Positions 1-7,988 of a stretch of DNA of 27,946 nt are shown one piece after another (position 1 is the stretch's first letter; each line of letters opens with the position of its first letter). Below the pieces are notes generated by a model that did no database searches, was not told the DNA's origin, and saw only the letters and a program-made list of their open reading frames with translations. The translations under genes and the position numbers were made by a program. Source of the stretch: JANRLJ01 sp034437895 (lineage in GTDB: Bacteria > Chloroflexota > Anaerolineae > Aggregatilineales > Phototrophicaceae). The stretch lies in the NCBI GenBank assembly GCA_034437895.1, contig DAOTTO010000303.1:1-27946 (forward strand). Reading direction: 5' to 3'.

Positions 1-233
1 TGTCCTCATCCCCCAACCCCTTCTCCATTGCATGGCGAAGGGGAGAAAAACGGTTCACAACGGTTCTTTAAGTCCCCTCTCTACGAAGTGGGGAGGGGAT
101 TTAGGGGTGGGGATAGAATAAAAACGCTATCCGAAACTCAGGTTATTTAACCAGCAAAACACGGAGCGTAAAGAAATTTTCTTGGTGGTTCCACTTTCTT
201 AGGGAAGCAGCGCCTTGTTCATGAGGCTCGCAC
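1..233. other. Intergenic edge region with palindromic repeat
   Basis: No gene is supported here. Bases 8-114 hold the palindromic repeat described separately. Bases 120-230 contain a short palindrome (GGTTATTTAACC, near 140) and a degenerate AACCA...TGGTT inverted arrangement around an AAGAAATTTTCTT core. This resembles the 'ACCAC-AGAG' type of intergenic palindromes seen in many bacteria, but it is too degenerate to name. Confidence 0.5.
8..114 (+). repeat. GC-rich palindromic repeat, copy 1 (MITE-like)
   Basis: The unit starts ATCCCCCAACCCC and ends GGGGTGGGGAT, so its ends are imperfect inverted repeats. It holds two hairpins. In the first (17-43), CCCCTTC pairs with GAAGGGG and CCAT pairs with ATGG inside it. 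In the second (74-98), CCCCTC pairs with GAGGGG. The blocks GGGGAGAAAAACG (40-52), AAGTCCCCTCTC (70-81) and GGGGATTTAGGGGTGGGG (95-112) recur in inverted orientation at 27855-27946, so this is a dispersed repeat and not a lone terminator. It lies downstream of the minus-strand HhH gene and may also end its transcription. Confidence 0.8.
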
Positions 234-1274
234 TTATTCGGCGCGGCGGCCAGACTTGAGTTTTTGCACCAAGTTGTCAAAAGCAGCTTGATCGTCCCGC
301 GCTAGATATTCGGCTTGTTCTGCCCAAGTATCAATATTGGATGGACGACGCAGCGCTGTACCCGTGACCGCCGACTCTAAAGTCGCGGTGCTAGTAGCGG
401 AGAGCTGCGCGAAAGTCGTGATTCCGATAGCCCGCAGCGCCGCCGCGTATTTGGGGCCAATGCCCTCGACAATTTCCAAATCGTCACCAGAAGTGCTGGA
501 TTCTGGTGCGAAGGGCGTTTCATTAATTTCCTGATCGCTGCGTTCAATTGGTGTGCCAGCAATTTGCTCCTCGATGATGGCTTTGTTTGCGATGGCATCC
601 TCATTGGTCATGCCACCGTCACCCGCCGCCATCGCTTCACCAACGGCGTGTTCCGCCAACGGGTGATCGCCGCTTTTCGCCGCTTCCACAATTGGCGCAT
701 CCAGCATCGAGTCGACTTGCTCTGTCGCCACAGCTTGAATCACTTCGGCACGAGAATCCGTATCGGACGGCAAATCGTCGCCCGACGACACATCGTCGTT
801 ATCCGGCGGGTCATAATATTCGGCGGTTACGCCCATATCATCATCGTCATCCATTGCACTGATAATTTCCGCCGTTGTTTTCGCTTTATTGACTTCGAGC
901 GTATCTAATAAGACACCCCCGCTGGCTTCCAAAGCGACCACCCCATCCGCCGTACCCTCCACCACCGCACGATCATGCGGGGCAAGGATTTCCGTCGGCG
1001 CGGGTACGGTTGCAACGGGTTCTTTAGAAATCACCCAATCATGCCGTACTGGAACCGCCGCCACACTGTTATCACGCAGGGCTAACCCAGTTGGTTGGGG
1101 CAAACTCTCCTGCCACAGCCACGCCCAAAAAATAAGCGAAATCCCGAATAAAATCCCCGCCAGCAGCCATTTTTCAACTGGGTCGGATTGAATAACATGG
1201 TTGATGACCAAAAAGGTCGAAATCATTAACGTAAAGATAGCGATGAGCGTTTTCGTGGGACGATCAAGCAACAT
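234..1274 (-). CDS. Membrane-anchored helix-hairpin-helix protein
   Basis: 346 residues from the chosen ATG. That ATG has AAGGGG six bases upstream; an upstream in-frame TTG at 1313 has no such site and is less likely. The protein begins with two hydrophobic segments (about residues 8-27 and 35-52), so it is anchored at the membrane by its N terminus. A long acidic, low-complexity linker follows (about 60-260, including a DDDDD run). The C terminus (264-346) carries a helix-hairpin-helix fold with the motif LEIVEGIGPKYAAALRAIGI, as in HHH_5/DUF4332-type domains. Such domains usually bind DNA non-specifically or mediate protein contacts; the role here is not known. It is transcribed divergently from the MFS gene. 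A protein-interaction or nucleoid-tethering role would be inference only. Confidence 0.8.
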   Translation of the reverse strand: MLLDRPTKTLIAIFTLMISTFLVINHVIQSDPVEKWLLAGILFGISLIFWAWLWQESLPQPTGLALRDNSVAAVPVRHDWVISKEPVATVPAPTEILAPHDRAVVEGTADGVVALEASGGVLLDTLEVNKAKTTAEIISAMDDDDDMGVTAEYYDPPDNDDVSSGDDLPSDTDSRAEVIQAVATEQVDSMLDAPIVEAAKSGDHPLAEHAVGEAMAAGDGGMTNEDAIANKAIIEEQIAGTPIERSDQEINETPFAPESSTSGDDLEIVEGIGPKYAAALRAIGITTFAQLSATSTATLESAVTGTALRRPSNIDTWAEQAEYLARDDQAAFDNLVQKLKSGRRAE

Positions 1275-1396
1275 GGGCAGCCCCTTTAATTTTAAGCACA
1301 AATAGTGATACAAATGCGCTTATGATACCAGAAAGGCAGGCGCTTTCAAAATGAACAGCCGCCAATTATGTAAGTGCTGGTATTTTTGCGAAATGT

Positions 1397-1414
1397 GTTT
1401 TAAATTTTTAAAAC
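1397..1414. promoter_or_regulatory. Palindromic operator candidate upstream of the MFS gene
   Basis: GTTTTAA-ATTT-TTAAAAC is a perfect 7-bp inverted repeat with a 4-bp spacer, 62 bases before the MFS start codon, in the 202-bp region shared with the divergent HhH gene. Size and symmetry suit a dimeric regulator site. AT-rich palindromes also arise by chance, and no regulator gene is adjacent. Confidence 0.3.
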
Positions 1415-1476
1415 GCTTCAAGAAATTTTTACGTATAGGTTAACAAAACATGAGCTTTTAAAGGGGATCAGCCATA

Positions 1477-2856
1477 ATGCCAAGTCGTTCAACCTACAAC
1501 ATGCGAACTTTTTATATCATCGTCCTTTCACAAACTTTTTCTATGATCGGCAGCCGAATCAGCAGCCTCGCCATCGGCATTTGGGTGTATCGACAAACAG
1601 GTAACGCGACCCCCTTAGCATTGGTAGCCTTCTTCACGCTGCTGCCACAAATCCTCGCGTCCAGCATTTCCGGCGTACTGGCGGATCGCTGGAATCGGCG
1701 CACGATTATTATCTTGGCGGATGCGGCGCAGGCTGTCGGCACATTTTTATTGTTTTTGATCTTTTTAACGGACAGCTTTCAACTGTGGCATCTGTATGCG
1801 ATCAGTTTCATGAGCGCCATCTTCAGCGTATTTCAGGGTCCCGCATTTATGGCTTCGGTGACGATGCTGGTGCCGGATGAGAAGCGTGATCGGGCGAATG
1901 CCATTCAGCAGTTGATGAGTCCGGCGGCGTTGATCTTTGCGCCTGCGATGGCGGGTTTTATCTATGCCTTGGTGAATGTGGAAGGCGCGTTGATCGTCGA
2001 TTTAGTCACCTTTATTGTGGCGGTCATCGTCGTCATGAACATTCATATTCCGCAGCCGGAACGCACTAAAGAAGGCAAAGCGGCGCAAGGCTCCATCTGG
2101 CAAGAAATGCTGGGCGGCATTCAATATTTGTGGACGCGCAAAACACTGCTGATCTTGATGCTCCATGCCTCGTTGATAAACTTTCTGTTTACAGGCGCGA
2201 TGGTCGTCGCCACGCCCTATTTACTCTCGCGTACCGACAGCGAACCAGCAATGGGCTTCATCGTCAGCGCCAGCAGCGTCGGCGCGATTGTGGGCGGCGT
2301 TCTCTTCGGTTTATGGGGCGGCACACGCCCACGAATCAACACTATTTTACCGGGGGTCATCTTGGCAGGTGGATTTCTTGCCTTAATCGGCACGTCACAA
2401 GCCACTCTTACGCTGGCGGCGACCTTCTTTTTGATGATGCTGCCGCTGCCGATGGTGAACGCCGCGATGATGTCGATGATGCAAATTAAAGTCCCGCCCG
2501 ATCTTCAAGGGCGCGTTTTTGCGGTGATGGGTCAAGTATCGCTGCTGCTCTCTCCGCTGGCTACGCTGTTGGTGGGGCCGTTGGTGGATAATCTCTTGGA
2601 GCCTGCGGTGGGCAAAGCAGGCTGGGCGACGGTTGCGCCTTTAGTGGGCAGTTCGGCAGGTGCGGGGATGGGTTTGCTTTATTTCGGTGCAGGTATTTTG
2701 AGCGTCATCAGTAGCCTCATCATTTATGCCCAGCCCGCGATTCGCCAGATGGAATCTCATTTGCCGGATTACGTGCCGGACTCGTCAGAAGAAAAAGCGG
2801 CTGAAGGCGAGGAAACGCCTTCGGATATAAGCGCTTCGCCCGTTCCGGCGGTTTAA
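1477..2856 (+). CDS. MFS transporter, DHA3-like drug/macrolide exporter family
   Basis: 459 residues. ATG start with AAGGGG at 1461-1466. The protein is hydrophobic throughout, with about twelve predicted membrane spans. The signature loop after helix 2 reads GVLADRWNRRT (66-76), matching the MFS 'motif A' (G-x-L-a-D-r-x-g-R-r). Overall it resembles the MefA/enterobactin-exporter branch (DHA3), which are proton-driven efflux pumps of the inner membrane. The last ~40 residues form an acidic cytoplasmic tail (SEEKAAEGEETPSDI) without a recognised domain. Substrate cannot be inferred. It stands alone: divergent from the HhH gene, with a promoter region separating it from the SH3 protein gene. 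Confidence 0.9.
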   Translation: MPSRSTYNMRTFYIIVLSQTFSMIGSRISSLAIGIWVYRQTGNATPLALVAFFTLLPQILASSISGVLADRWNRRTIIILADAAQAVGTFLLFLIFLTDSFQLWHLYAISFMSAIFSVFQGPAFMASVTMLVPDEKRDRANAIQQLMSPAALIFAPAMAGFIYALVNVEGALIVDLVTFIVAVIVVMNIHIPQPERTKEGKAAQGSIWQEMLGGIQYLWTRKTLLILMLHASLINFLFTGAMVVATPYLLSRTDSEPAMGFIVSASSVGAIVGGVLFGLWGGTRPRINTILPGVILAGGFLALIGTSQATLTLAATFFLMMLPLPMVNAAMMSMMQIKVPPDLQGRVFAVMGQVSLLLSPLATLLVGPLVDNLLEPAVGKAGWATVAPLVGSSAGAGMGLLYFGAGILSVISSLIIYAQPAIRQMESHLPDYVPDSSEEKAAEGEETPSDISASPVPAV

Positions 2857-2933
2857 CATCAGGTACAGCGCACAACAATCCATGATTAGAAGTTATGCAG
2901 TTCACGGTAATTGGTTTTTAGTCAAACTAAGCT

Positions 2934-2957
2934 GTAAGGGAAAATCTTTGCCCTTAC
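2934..2957. terminator. Hairpin downstream of the MFS gene
   Basis: GTAAGGG and CCCTTAC form a 7-bp stem around a 10-base loop whose AAA and TTT can extend the stem. No T-tract follows on either strand, so it is at best a weak or factor-dependent terminator. Confidence 0.3.
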
Positions 2958-2992
2958 TCAAAACTATGAACTAACAACTTTTATCAAAAAAC

Positions 2993-3023
2993 TTGGTCAA
3001 CTGCCTAAGTCCTACATTATAAT
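2993..3023 (+). promoter_or_regulatory. Promoter candidate for the SH3 protein gene
   Basis: A consensus TATAAT at 3018-3023 lies within CATTATAATG. TTGGTC at 2993-2998 (spacer 19) or TGGTCA at 2994-2999 (spacer 18) could be the -35. The start codon is 67 bases downstream of the -10. Confidence 0.5.
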
Positions 3024-3024
3024 G

Positions 3025-3067
3025 AAACGTGGCAGCGGATACTTACGGATTATTTCGCGCCACGTTT
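3025..3067 (+). promoter_or_regulatory. Stem-loop in the leader of the SH3 protein gene
   Basis: AAACGTGGC (3025-3033) is the exact inverse of GCCACGTTT (3059-3067), and TT follows. It therefore looks like a short rho-independent terminator placed just before the ribosome site (AGGAG near 3080). The 5' arm abuts the expected transcription start, so it could be an attenuator, or instead an operator-like inverted repeat. Confidence 0.4.
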
Positions 3068-3089
3068 TTATGATGTAGAGGAGAAGGTT

Positions 3090-4565
3090 ATGCGCTGGGT
3101 GTTTATTTTTACCTGCTTAGGAATCATTGTCTTGGCTGTGGTCGGTATCGTCAGCGCACAAACGCCCCCTACCTGCCCAGATGCCCCTACTCAGCGTTTG
3201 ATCGTCGGGAAGCAAGGCAGTGTCATCCGCAGATCAGACCAGCATTTACGGCTTGAACCGAAATCCGACAGCGACGAATTAGGAACATTCCCGCAAGAGT
3301 CGGTTTTTTTTGTCCACAGTGGGCCGGCCTGCGCGGAAGGTTTCGCGTGGTGGTATGTGGACTTTGAAGGCGTTTTCGGCTGGATGGCGGAAGGCGACAG
3401 CGCCACTTATTGGGTTGAGCCTATCGGCGATTCGCTGCAAGACCTCCCAGAACGAACCGCCGCACTGGATGAGGTCATCACGAGCCGTTACGACGATGTG
3501 CAAATCGAATTCGCCCTTGCAGTCGCGGAAGATGCGGAAGGGGAAACAGTCCCGGAAGTGACCGAAAGCGCCCCGGACTATACCCTATTCCAGTTTGAGG
3601 GCTATCGCGTATCAGGTGATCTTGCGCCGGAACTGCGCGTTTATCCCTTAGAAGCGTTTGAGCAAGTCACCGGAGAATCGTTAGAGTCCTTAAAAAACCT
3701 GCTAGAAGCGCGACCCGAAACAGCCAATGTCGCTTATGCGCCCGTGATTGATGCCATGCTCATCTTTGCGCTGCGCCCAACTTATATTGATTTTCGTGGC
3801 GGCAGCGGCATCCGCTATGTCGCCCATTGGATGGATTCACCCTCCCCGGTGATTGACGGTGAAATCTATTACGTCTTTACCGGATTAACCGACGATGGCA
3901 CGACATTTATCCAAGCGATTTTCCCTTTAGCGTCGGCGCTGCTGCCTGATGATAGCGTAACGACGCAGGCCGGATTTAATGAAGAGACCTTCATCATCAA
4001 TTATGGCGGTTATCTCATCACCATTGCCGATGTCCTTACAGATGCGCCCCGTGCCTCGTTTGTGCCTAATTTAGGGGCGCTGGATGAACTGATCGGCTCG
4101 CTGCAATTTGGCGAAGTCGAAATCGTTGAAGCGACCTCGGAAGTTGAAGAAACCCAACCCGCTACAAGAGAATCCGAGGCGACAAACTCCCCTGCTACGA
4201 CAGTCGCCCAAGCACCAACACGCGAGTCGGCAGCCGCCGCACCGAGTGAGACTCCCGCGCCTACACCTACCGCTGCGCTGGTCACATCAAATGTAAATTG
4301 TACTCTCATGCCTTTTTCCGATACCAACGTGCGCGTGATTCCTGACCTCGGTGCTACCGCGCCAGGTTATGTTCCGGGTGGAGCTTCCGTGAGGGCGGAT
4401 GGACAGCGCCAGCGCGTTGGCGAGGATTTTAATTGGTGGCGGTTGGTATCCGATGCGCCGATTACGTTCTATCCAGGCTACAACGCCAGCGCCGCATATT
4501 GGATTCGTGCCGACTTTGTACATGAAGAAGGCGACTGCGGGTCGCTGCCCGTCATCCCGAATTGA
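3090..4565 (+). CDS. Secreted protein with two SH3-like domains
   Basis: 491 residues. ATG start with AGGAG about seven bases upstream. Residues 1-24 form a signal peptide ending ...VSAQ, so the protein is exported. The first SH3-like (SH3b) module spans about 35-100, with WWYVDFEGVFGWMAEG at its end. A middle region (about 115-340) is a compact, non-repetitive domain I cannot name. A Glu/Thr/Pro/Ala-rich linker follows (about 350-400). A second SH3b-like module (403-485) includes NVRVIPDLGA, FNWWRLV and YWIRADFV. Bacterial SH3b domains usually bind cell-wall peptides or glycans, so a wall- or surface-associated role is inferred. No catalytic domain is visible. It is monocistronic, with its own promoter candidate, and is followed by terminator hairpins. 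Confidence 0.8.
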   Translation: MRWVFIFTCLGIIVLAVVGIVSAQTPPTCPDAPTQRLIVGKQGSVIRRSDQHLRLEPKSDSDELGTFPQESVFFVHSGPACAEGFAWWYVDFEGVFGWMAEGDSATYWVEPIGDSLQDLPERTAALDEVITSRYDDVQIEFALAVAEDAEGETVPEVTESAPDYTLFQFEGYRVSGDLAPELRVYPLEAFEQVTGESLESLKNLLEARPETANVAYAPVIDAMLIFALRPTYIDFRGGSGIRYVAHWMDSPSPVIDGEIYYVFTGLTDDGTTFIQAIFPLASALLPDDSVTTQAGFNEETFIINYGGYLITIADVLTDAPRASFVPNLGALDELIGSLQFGEVEIVEATSEVEETQPATRESEATNSPATTVAQAPTRESAAAAPSETPAPTPTAALVTSNVNCTLMPFSDTNVRVIPDLGATAPGYVPGGASVRADGQRQRVGEDFNWWRLVSDAPITFYPGYNASAAYWIRADFVHEEGDCGSLPVIPN

Positions 4566-4703
4566 ATAGGGGCAATTGCCTTACAAAATCGTAAAAATAG
4601 GGCTTTCGTGTGCTGTCAGACGTAGTTCATAAAAGTCCAAATCTAACCACAAAGGTGCAAAGATCACAAAGCAAAAGAGAAATTAAAGAATTTACTTACT
4701 CAC
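4566..4703. other. Intergenic region, first part of a 356-bp gene-free stretch
   Basis: The gene-free stretch runs 4566-4921. The first part holds no gene; 4643-4677 has AAAG spaced at roughly 8-10 bases (CACAAAGGTGCAAAG...), like half of a common intergenic palindrome. The remainder is the mini-element at 4704-4868 and the terminator at 4888-4918. Confidence 0.4.
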
Positions 4704-4868
4704 CTTACGCAGCCAGCCGCTCCGGGTTCAAAACCCAGAGCTACGCGCAATCTGAAAACCTCTAAAGAGGTTAAAGAACCTTTTTACTTAACCCCTTCAG
4801 GGGTTTTTAAACCCTCTAGCTGGCAGTTTTGAACTGCCATTGTCCAGTGATTTGAATGTCTGCGTAAG
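4704..4868. repeat. 165-bp mini-element with 9-bp terminal inverted repeats and four hairpins
   Basis: The ends are CTTACGCAG (4704-4712) and its exact inverse CTGCGTAAG (4860-4868). Inside are four hairpins: 4719-4741 (GCTC-C-GGGTT/AACCC-A-GAGC, loop CAA); 4757-4772 (AACCTCT/AGAGGTT); 4790-4808 (AACCCC/GGGGTT then T5); and 4821-4839 (TGGCAGTT/AACTGCCA, loop TTG). The first and last hairpins mirror each other around a TTCAAAAC/GTTTTGAA core, so the unit is roughly palindromic as a whole. No coding potential. It fits a non-autonomous mobile element or palindromic repeat family. Confidence 0.55.
4790..4808 (+). terminator. Rho-independent terminator inside the mini-element
   Basis: AACCCC-TTCA-GGGGTT with TTTTT at 4804-4808 is a compact stem with a U-tract in the plus direction. 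It could stop transcription from the SH3 protein gene 225 bases upstream. Confidence 0.55.
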
Positions 4869-4887
4869 ATCAGTAAATGAGTGATTG

Positions 4888-4918
4888 AAGGCGGCGATAT
4901 CGCACATCGCCGCCTTTT
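4888..4918 (+). terminator. Strong terminator between convergent genes
   Basis: AAGGCGGCGAT and ATCGCCGCCTT form an 11-bp perfect stem with a 7-base loop, and TTTT follows at 4915-4918. It lies between the plus-strand SH3 gene and the stop codon of the minus-strand GT4 gene (4922). It can work from the plus side and may fold on the minus-strand transcript too, though that side lacks a clear U-tract. Confidence 0.75.
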
Positions 4919-4921
4919 GAT

Positions 4922-6109
4922 TCAATGACCAACTAATTCTTGATAAATAGCGATCAGCCGATTAGCTACCACTTCCCCACTGTGCCGATCTTCAATTAAC
5001 TGCCGAGAGCGCTGCCCCATCACATCTAAACGCTTTATATCTAAAACGGCTTCCAGCATCACCTCCGCAAGAGCCGCCGGGTTTTCCGAGGGCACAATCC
5101 AGCCATTACCATCGACTGTTTCCGGCATCCCTCCCACATCAGTAACAATCACTGCGCGTCCAAAACTCATCGCCGTGATAAGGGCAGCACTTTGATAAAT
5201 ATGTCGATAAGGATGCACAACAACATCCGCTGCTGTGTAATATGCCCACAAATCATCATGCGGAATAAATCCCTCATACAAATGCACATTCGCTAGTCGT
5301 GTGATTTGGTCTAGTGCGGGGATTTTCGCCCGTTCTAAAGGATCAGCTTTGCCAGCGATAACCAAGTGCAAATCGGGTCGTGTGGCAACAGCCCGTTTAA
5401 AAGCATCCAAAAGCACATCAACGCCTTTGTAATACCGAATTGAGCCAAAAAATAGCACTATAGGTACCTCTAGCGGAAGGCCAAGCTGCTGGCGTGCCTG
5501 CATTTTATCGGCCTTTCCACGATGATCTGTCTTATCAAATTCGATCAAAGGCACAATACGCATCCGATCTTTTGAGAAGCCAGGATACACTTTCAAAAAA
5601 TCATCTACATTAGCCTGCGTATGCAGGATAAGCCGATCTGCCTCTTCATAAATCTTACGCAGCGGATCAGTCGAGGACTCCAGCGCAAATAAAGGCACAA
5701 CATCATGTACCGTATGCACAACGGAAATGCCAAGCGCCTTCAACTGCCGAATAAGCCACACATCAAAGCGAGGTAAGCGGCTCCATTGAATATGGACGAC
5801 ATCCGGCTTAAGACGGCGGGCATCCTGTAAGACATGCCAATGCCCCAAAGGATAACTGATCCCACGCAGCACCCGGCGCAAACGTGGATATTTGAGCAAA
5901 CGTGGGTTATCTAATCCGCGAAAATAAATTTGATTGGTTTGATAATGCTCAGGACGAGGCATCGTATCATCATATAAAAAACGTGATGTGATATAGCGTA
6001 CCTGACATCCTGCTTGCGCCAATGCTTCACAAGTGGCTGCATCATAATAAGGTGTCAATTGTGCTGGATCAATTTGCCAAATCGTTAACGGCTTAGTATT
6101 TCCAGACAT
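4922..6109 (-). CDS. Glycosyltransferase family 4 (GT-B fold)
   Basis: 395 residues, last gene of a three-gene minus-strand set; its start overlaps the preceding GT2 by 17 bp, suggesting translational coupling. The N-terminal acceptor domain covers about 1-190. The nucleotide-sugar half begins at FFGSIRYYKGVDVLLDAF (220-237), typical of GT4 retaining transferases, and ends with AADVVVHPYRHIYQSAALI...GGMPETV (about 293-332). The usual E-x7-E pair is not present in standard form: the segment reads YQSAALITAMSFG, which resembles a GT4 subgroup with S/Q-S-G/A in that place, so this is probably not inactivation. It acts in the cytoplasm or at the inner membrane face, adding a sugar to a surface glycan. 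Donor and acceptor cannot be told. Confidence 0.88.
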   Translation of the reverse strand: MSGNTKPLTIWQIDPAQLTPYYDAATCEALAQAGCQVRYITSRFLYDDTMPRPEHYQTNQIYFRGLDNPRLLKYPRLRRVLRGISYPLGHWHVLQDARRLKPDVVHIQWSRLPRFDVWLIRQLKALGISVVHTVHDVVPLFALESSTDPLRKIYEEADRLILHTQANVDDFLKVYPGFSKDRMRIVPLIEFDKTDHRGKADKMQARQQLGLPLEVPIVLFFGSIRYYKGVDVLLDAFKRAVATRPDLHLVIAGKADPLERAKIPALDQITRLANVHLYEGFIPHDDLWAYYTAADVVVHPYRHIYQSAALITAMSFGRAVIVTDVGGMPETVDGNGWIVPSENPAALAEVMLEAVLDIKRLDVMGQRSRQLIEDRHSGEVVANRLIAIYQELVGH

Positions 6110-7007
6110 CGTTTAGTACCTGCCATTCTGCCTGCATTTTTGCATCGTTGATTGGGTCACGGCGAAATCTGGTTTTTAGCCATCGCATACTGGCTTTTCC
6201 CGTCAACTCAAGAATAAAAACCATTTTCAAGAACCAAACTGCGCTGTGGCGATGGCGTTTGCGAAAATAATATAAGGGGCTCAAATGATAGTTCCGCACA
6301 CGAATAAGTGGATAACGTGAGACAGTGGTTGATCCATGATGTGTTACATTGGCATCTGGTAAGTAGACGATACGCTTGCCAAGCAGCAAGGCGCGTTCAC
6401 ATAAATCGGTATCTTCCGCAAAAAGAAAAAAGCCTTCATCAAAACCACTAAGCTGTTGATAGTCCTCACGCCTCATTGCTAAGCATGATCCTTGTAACCA
6501 TGCAGCATCAAAAGCTTTTACCGCGTTTTTTGCTAGTGTTTGATAATGCCCATATACCAGTGAGGGTACAAAACGATCAAGTCCCCAATATTTAGCCAGT
6601 ATTCTAAACGGGGTATAAGGTGCGCGAGCCGTCAAAGCAATTGTCCCGTCCGAATCATGTGTCCGTGGGCCAACAATGCCTACATCTGGATGAGCCTCCA
6701 AATATTCCATCAAAGTAGAAACTGCTTCTGACGTTAAAATTAAATCTGGATTGACCAATACGATCACAGCGCCTGATGATGCTTTAAAGCCCAAATTATT
6801 GGCGGCACCAAAGCCTAAGTTTTTTTCGTTGACAATCAATTTAATCGATGGAAATTCAGCAGCAATAATTTGTGCCGTTTCATCAGAGGAAGCATTATCG
6901 ACCACAATCACTTCGACGTTCAGCGGCATTTGTACAATACCCTGCAAACATTCGCGGATAAGCGCACCAGTATTATAGGTAACGACCAAAAGGGAGAGAG
7001 TCTTCAT
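6093..7007 (-). CDS. Glycosyltransferase family 2, WbbL/rhamnosyltransferase-like
   Basis: 304 residues, close to the usual length for this group. GT-A fold: LLVVTYNTG at the N terminus, VDNASSDET (36-44) for nucleotide binding, the NEKNLGFGAANNLG stretch (60-73) characteristic of WbbL-like enzymes, and LVNPDLIL (84-91) in the place of the metal-binding DxD. A later FLFAEDTDLCERA contains the probable catalytic acid region (ED). The C terminus is basic and likely lies at the membrane. The start is 12 bases after the stop of the upstream GT2, and the end overlaps the downstream GT4. Rhamnose or another deoxyhexose is a plausible donor by family resemblance only. Confidence 0.9.
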   Translation of the reverse strand: MKTLSLLVVTYNTGALIRECLQGIVQMPLNVEVIVVDNASSDETAQIIAAEFPSIKLIVNEKNLGFGAANNLGFKASSGAVIVLVNPDLILTSEAVSTLMEYLEAHPDVGIVGPRTHDSDGTIALTARAPYTPFRILAKYWGLDRFVPSLVYGHYQTLAKNAVKAFDAAWLQGSCLAMRREDYQQLSGFDEGFFLFAEDTDLCERALLLGKRIVYLPDANVTHHGSTTVSRYPLIRVRNYHLSPLYYFRKRHRHSAVWFLKMVFILELTGKASMRWLKTRFRRDPINDAKMQAEWQVLNDVWKY

Positions 7008-7019
7008 AGCAATTTCAAC

Positions 7020-7988
7020 TTACGCCTTAAAAAAATCATCAATAACGACTAATCCTTTTGAACGCCGATAAAAATTGATCACTGCTTGACTGAACCATGG
7101 CTTAGGGAAAAAGCTGTCGATTATCATCATAAACGCCAAAACCCGCAGCCGCAGCCGTCCTTTTAAAAGGACATGCAGGAGATGTTGCCGCGCCGCTTCC
7201 CCTTGCTTTTCTAACAAATAAACATGACCGAGATAAAAATTAACATAAAGAAAGGCTGTTCGCTTGAGTTCCAAAATACCGGGAGATAAATCAGTACGTT
7301 GGTAAATTTTTTGTATAATGATCGCCCAATCATGGTTAAATTTTACGATCTGGTTGGTCGTTTTACTACCGCCATGAAATCGAAAAGCCGCCATATTTCG
7401 CGGAATATAATCTGGCTTATAATCCGCCAGTACCATCCGCAGCCAATAATCCTGATCCATTAAATAATGAAAAGTCTCATCAAACAGACCAATATGGGCA
7501 GTCACTTCTCGCCGCCAAAAAAAGGCTGGTTGCGCCCACCGCATTCGCATGGTCAGGGCATCGCGTAAATTAAAGGATTGTGTTTTAAGGACAACGGGAA
7601 GAATTTTGCCTTCTGTATCAATCGTCAGACAATCCCCATAAATAAAGTCGACTTCAGGATGCGTCTGAAAATAATCCGCGACGAAAGCCAATGTGCCGTC
7701 AAGGTAAATATCGTCGGAATTAAGGTAGGCCAGAATATCACCGCTGGCAACGTGCAAGCCTTTATTGATAGCGTCCGATTGCCCGTTATCGCGCTCGGAT
7801 GTCCATTTTAGACGGCTATCCTGAACATTTTTCAGAATATCAACGGTTTCGTCCGTCGAGCCGCCGTCCATGACGATATGTTCAACATGGGGATAATCCT
7901 GCTTTAAGATGCTGTCCAAAGTGGCTTGAATAAACTTCCCCTGATTGAATGAAGGCGTAATCACACTAATTCGTAAATCCTGTGGCAT
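7020..7988 (-). CDS. Glycosyltransferase family 2, WcaA-like
   Basis: 322 residues, first gene of the minus-strand arm. The GT-A fold is clear: ISVITPSFNQGKFI (7-20), VMDGGSTDET (39-48), SERDNGQSDAINKG (64-77), and AYLNSDDIY (87-95) as the DxD-equivalent metal and nucleotide site. A later FFWRREVTAHIGLFDE with HYLMDQDYWLR fits the acceptor and catalytic region of family 2. The last ~100 residues are helical and basic, with no further domain recognised. No strong ribosome site precedes the ATG. It is divergent from the wzm-like gene across 130 bp. Confidence 0.9.
   Translation of the reverse strand: MPQDLRISVITPSFNQGKFIQATLDSILKQDYPHVEHIVMDGGSTDETVDILKNVQDSRLKWTSERDNGQSDAINKGLHVASGDILAYLNSDDIYLDGTLAFVADYFQTHPEVDFIYGDCLTIDTEGKILPVVLKTQSFNLRDALTMRMRWAQPAFFWRREVTAHIGLFDETFHYLMDQDYWLRMVLADYKPDYIPRNMAAFRFHGGSKTTNQIVKFNHDWAIIIQKIYQRTDLSPGILELKRTAFLYVNFYLGHVYLLEKQGEAARQHLLHVLLKGRLRLRVLAFMMIIDSFFPKPWFSQAVINFYRRSKGLVVIDDFFKA

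Noticed and set aside
2217..2905. Minus-strand frames over the MFS gene end
   Set aside because: They are antisense shadows of a clear transporter gene with normal codon pattern.
4711..4750. GGGTTCAAAACCC resembles a tRNA T-arm
   Set aside because: No acceptor stem, D-arm or anticodon arm can be formed around it. It is the first hairpin of the mini-element.
4922..6109. GT4 enzyme called inactive for lack of the E-x7-E pair
   Set aside because: The variant segment resembles a GT4 subgroup; the rest of the donor site is intact.
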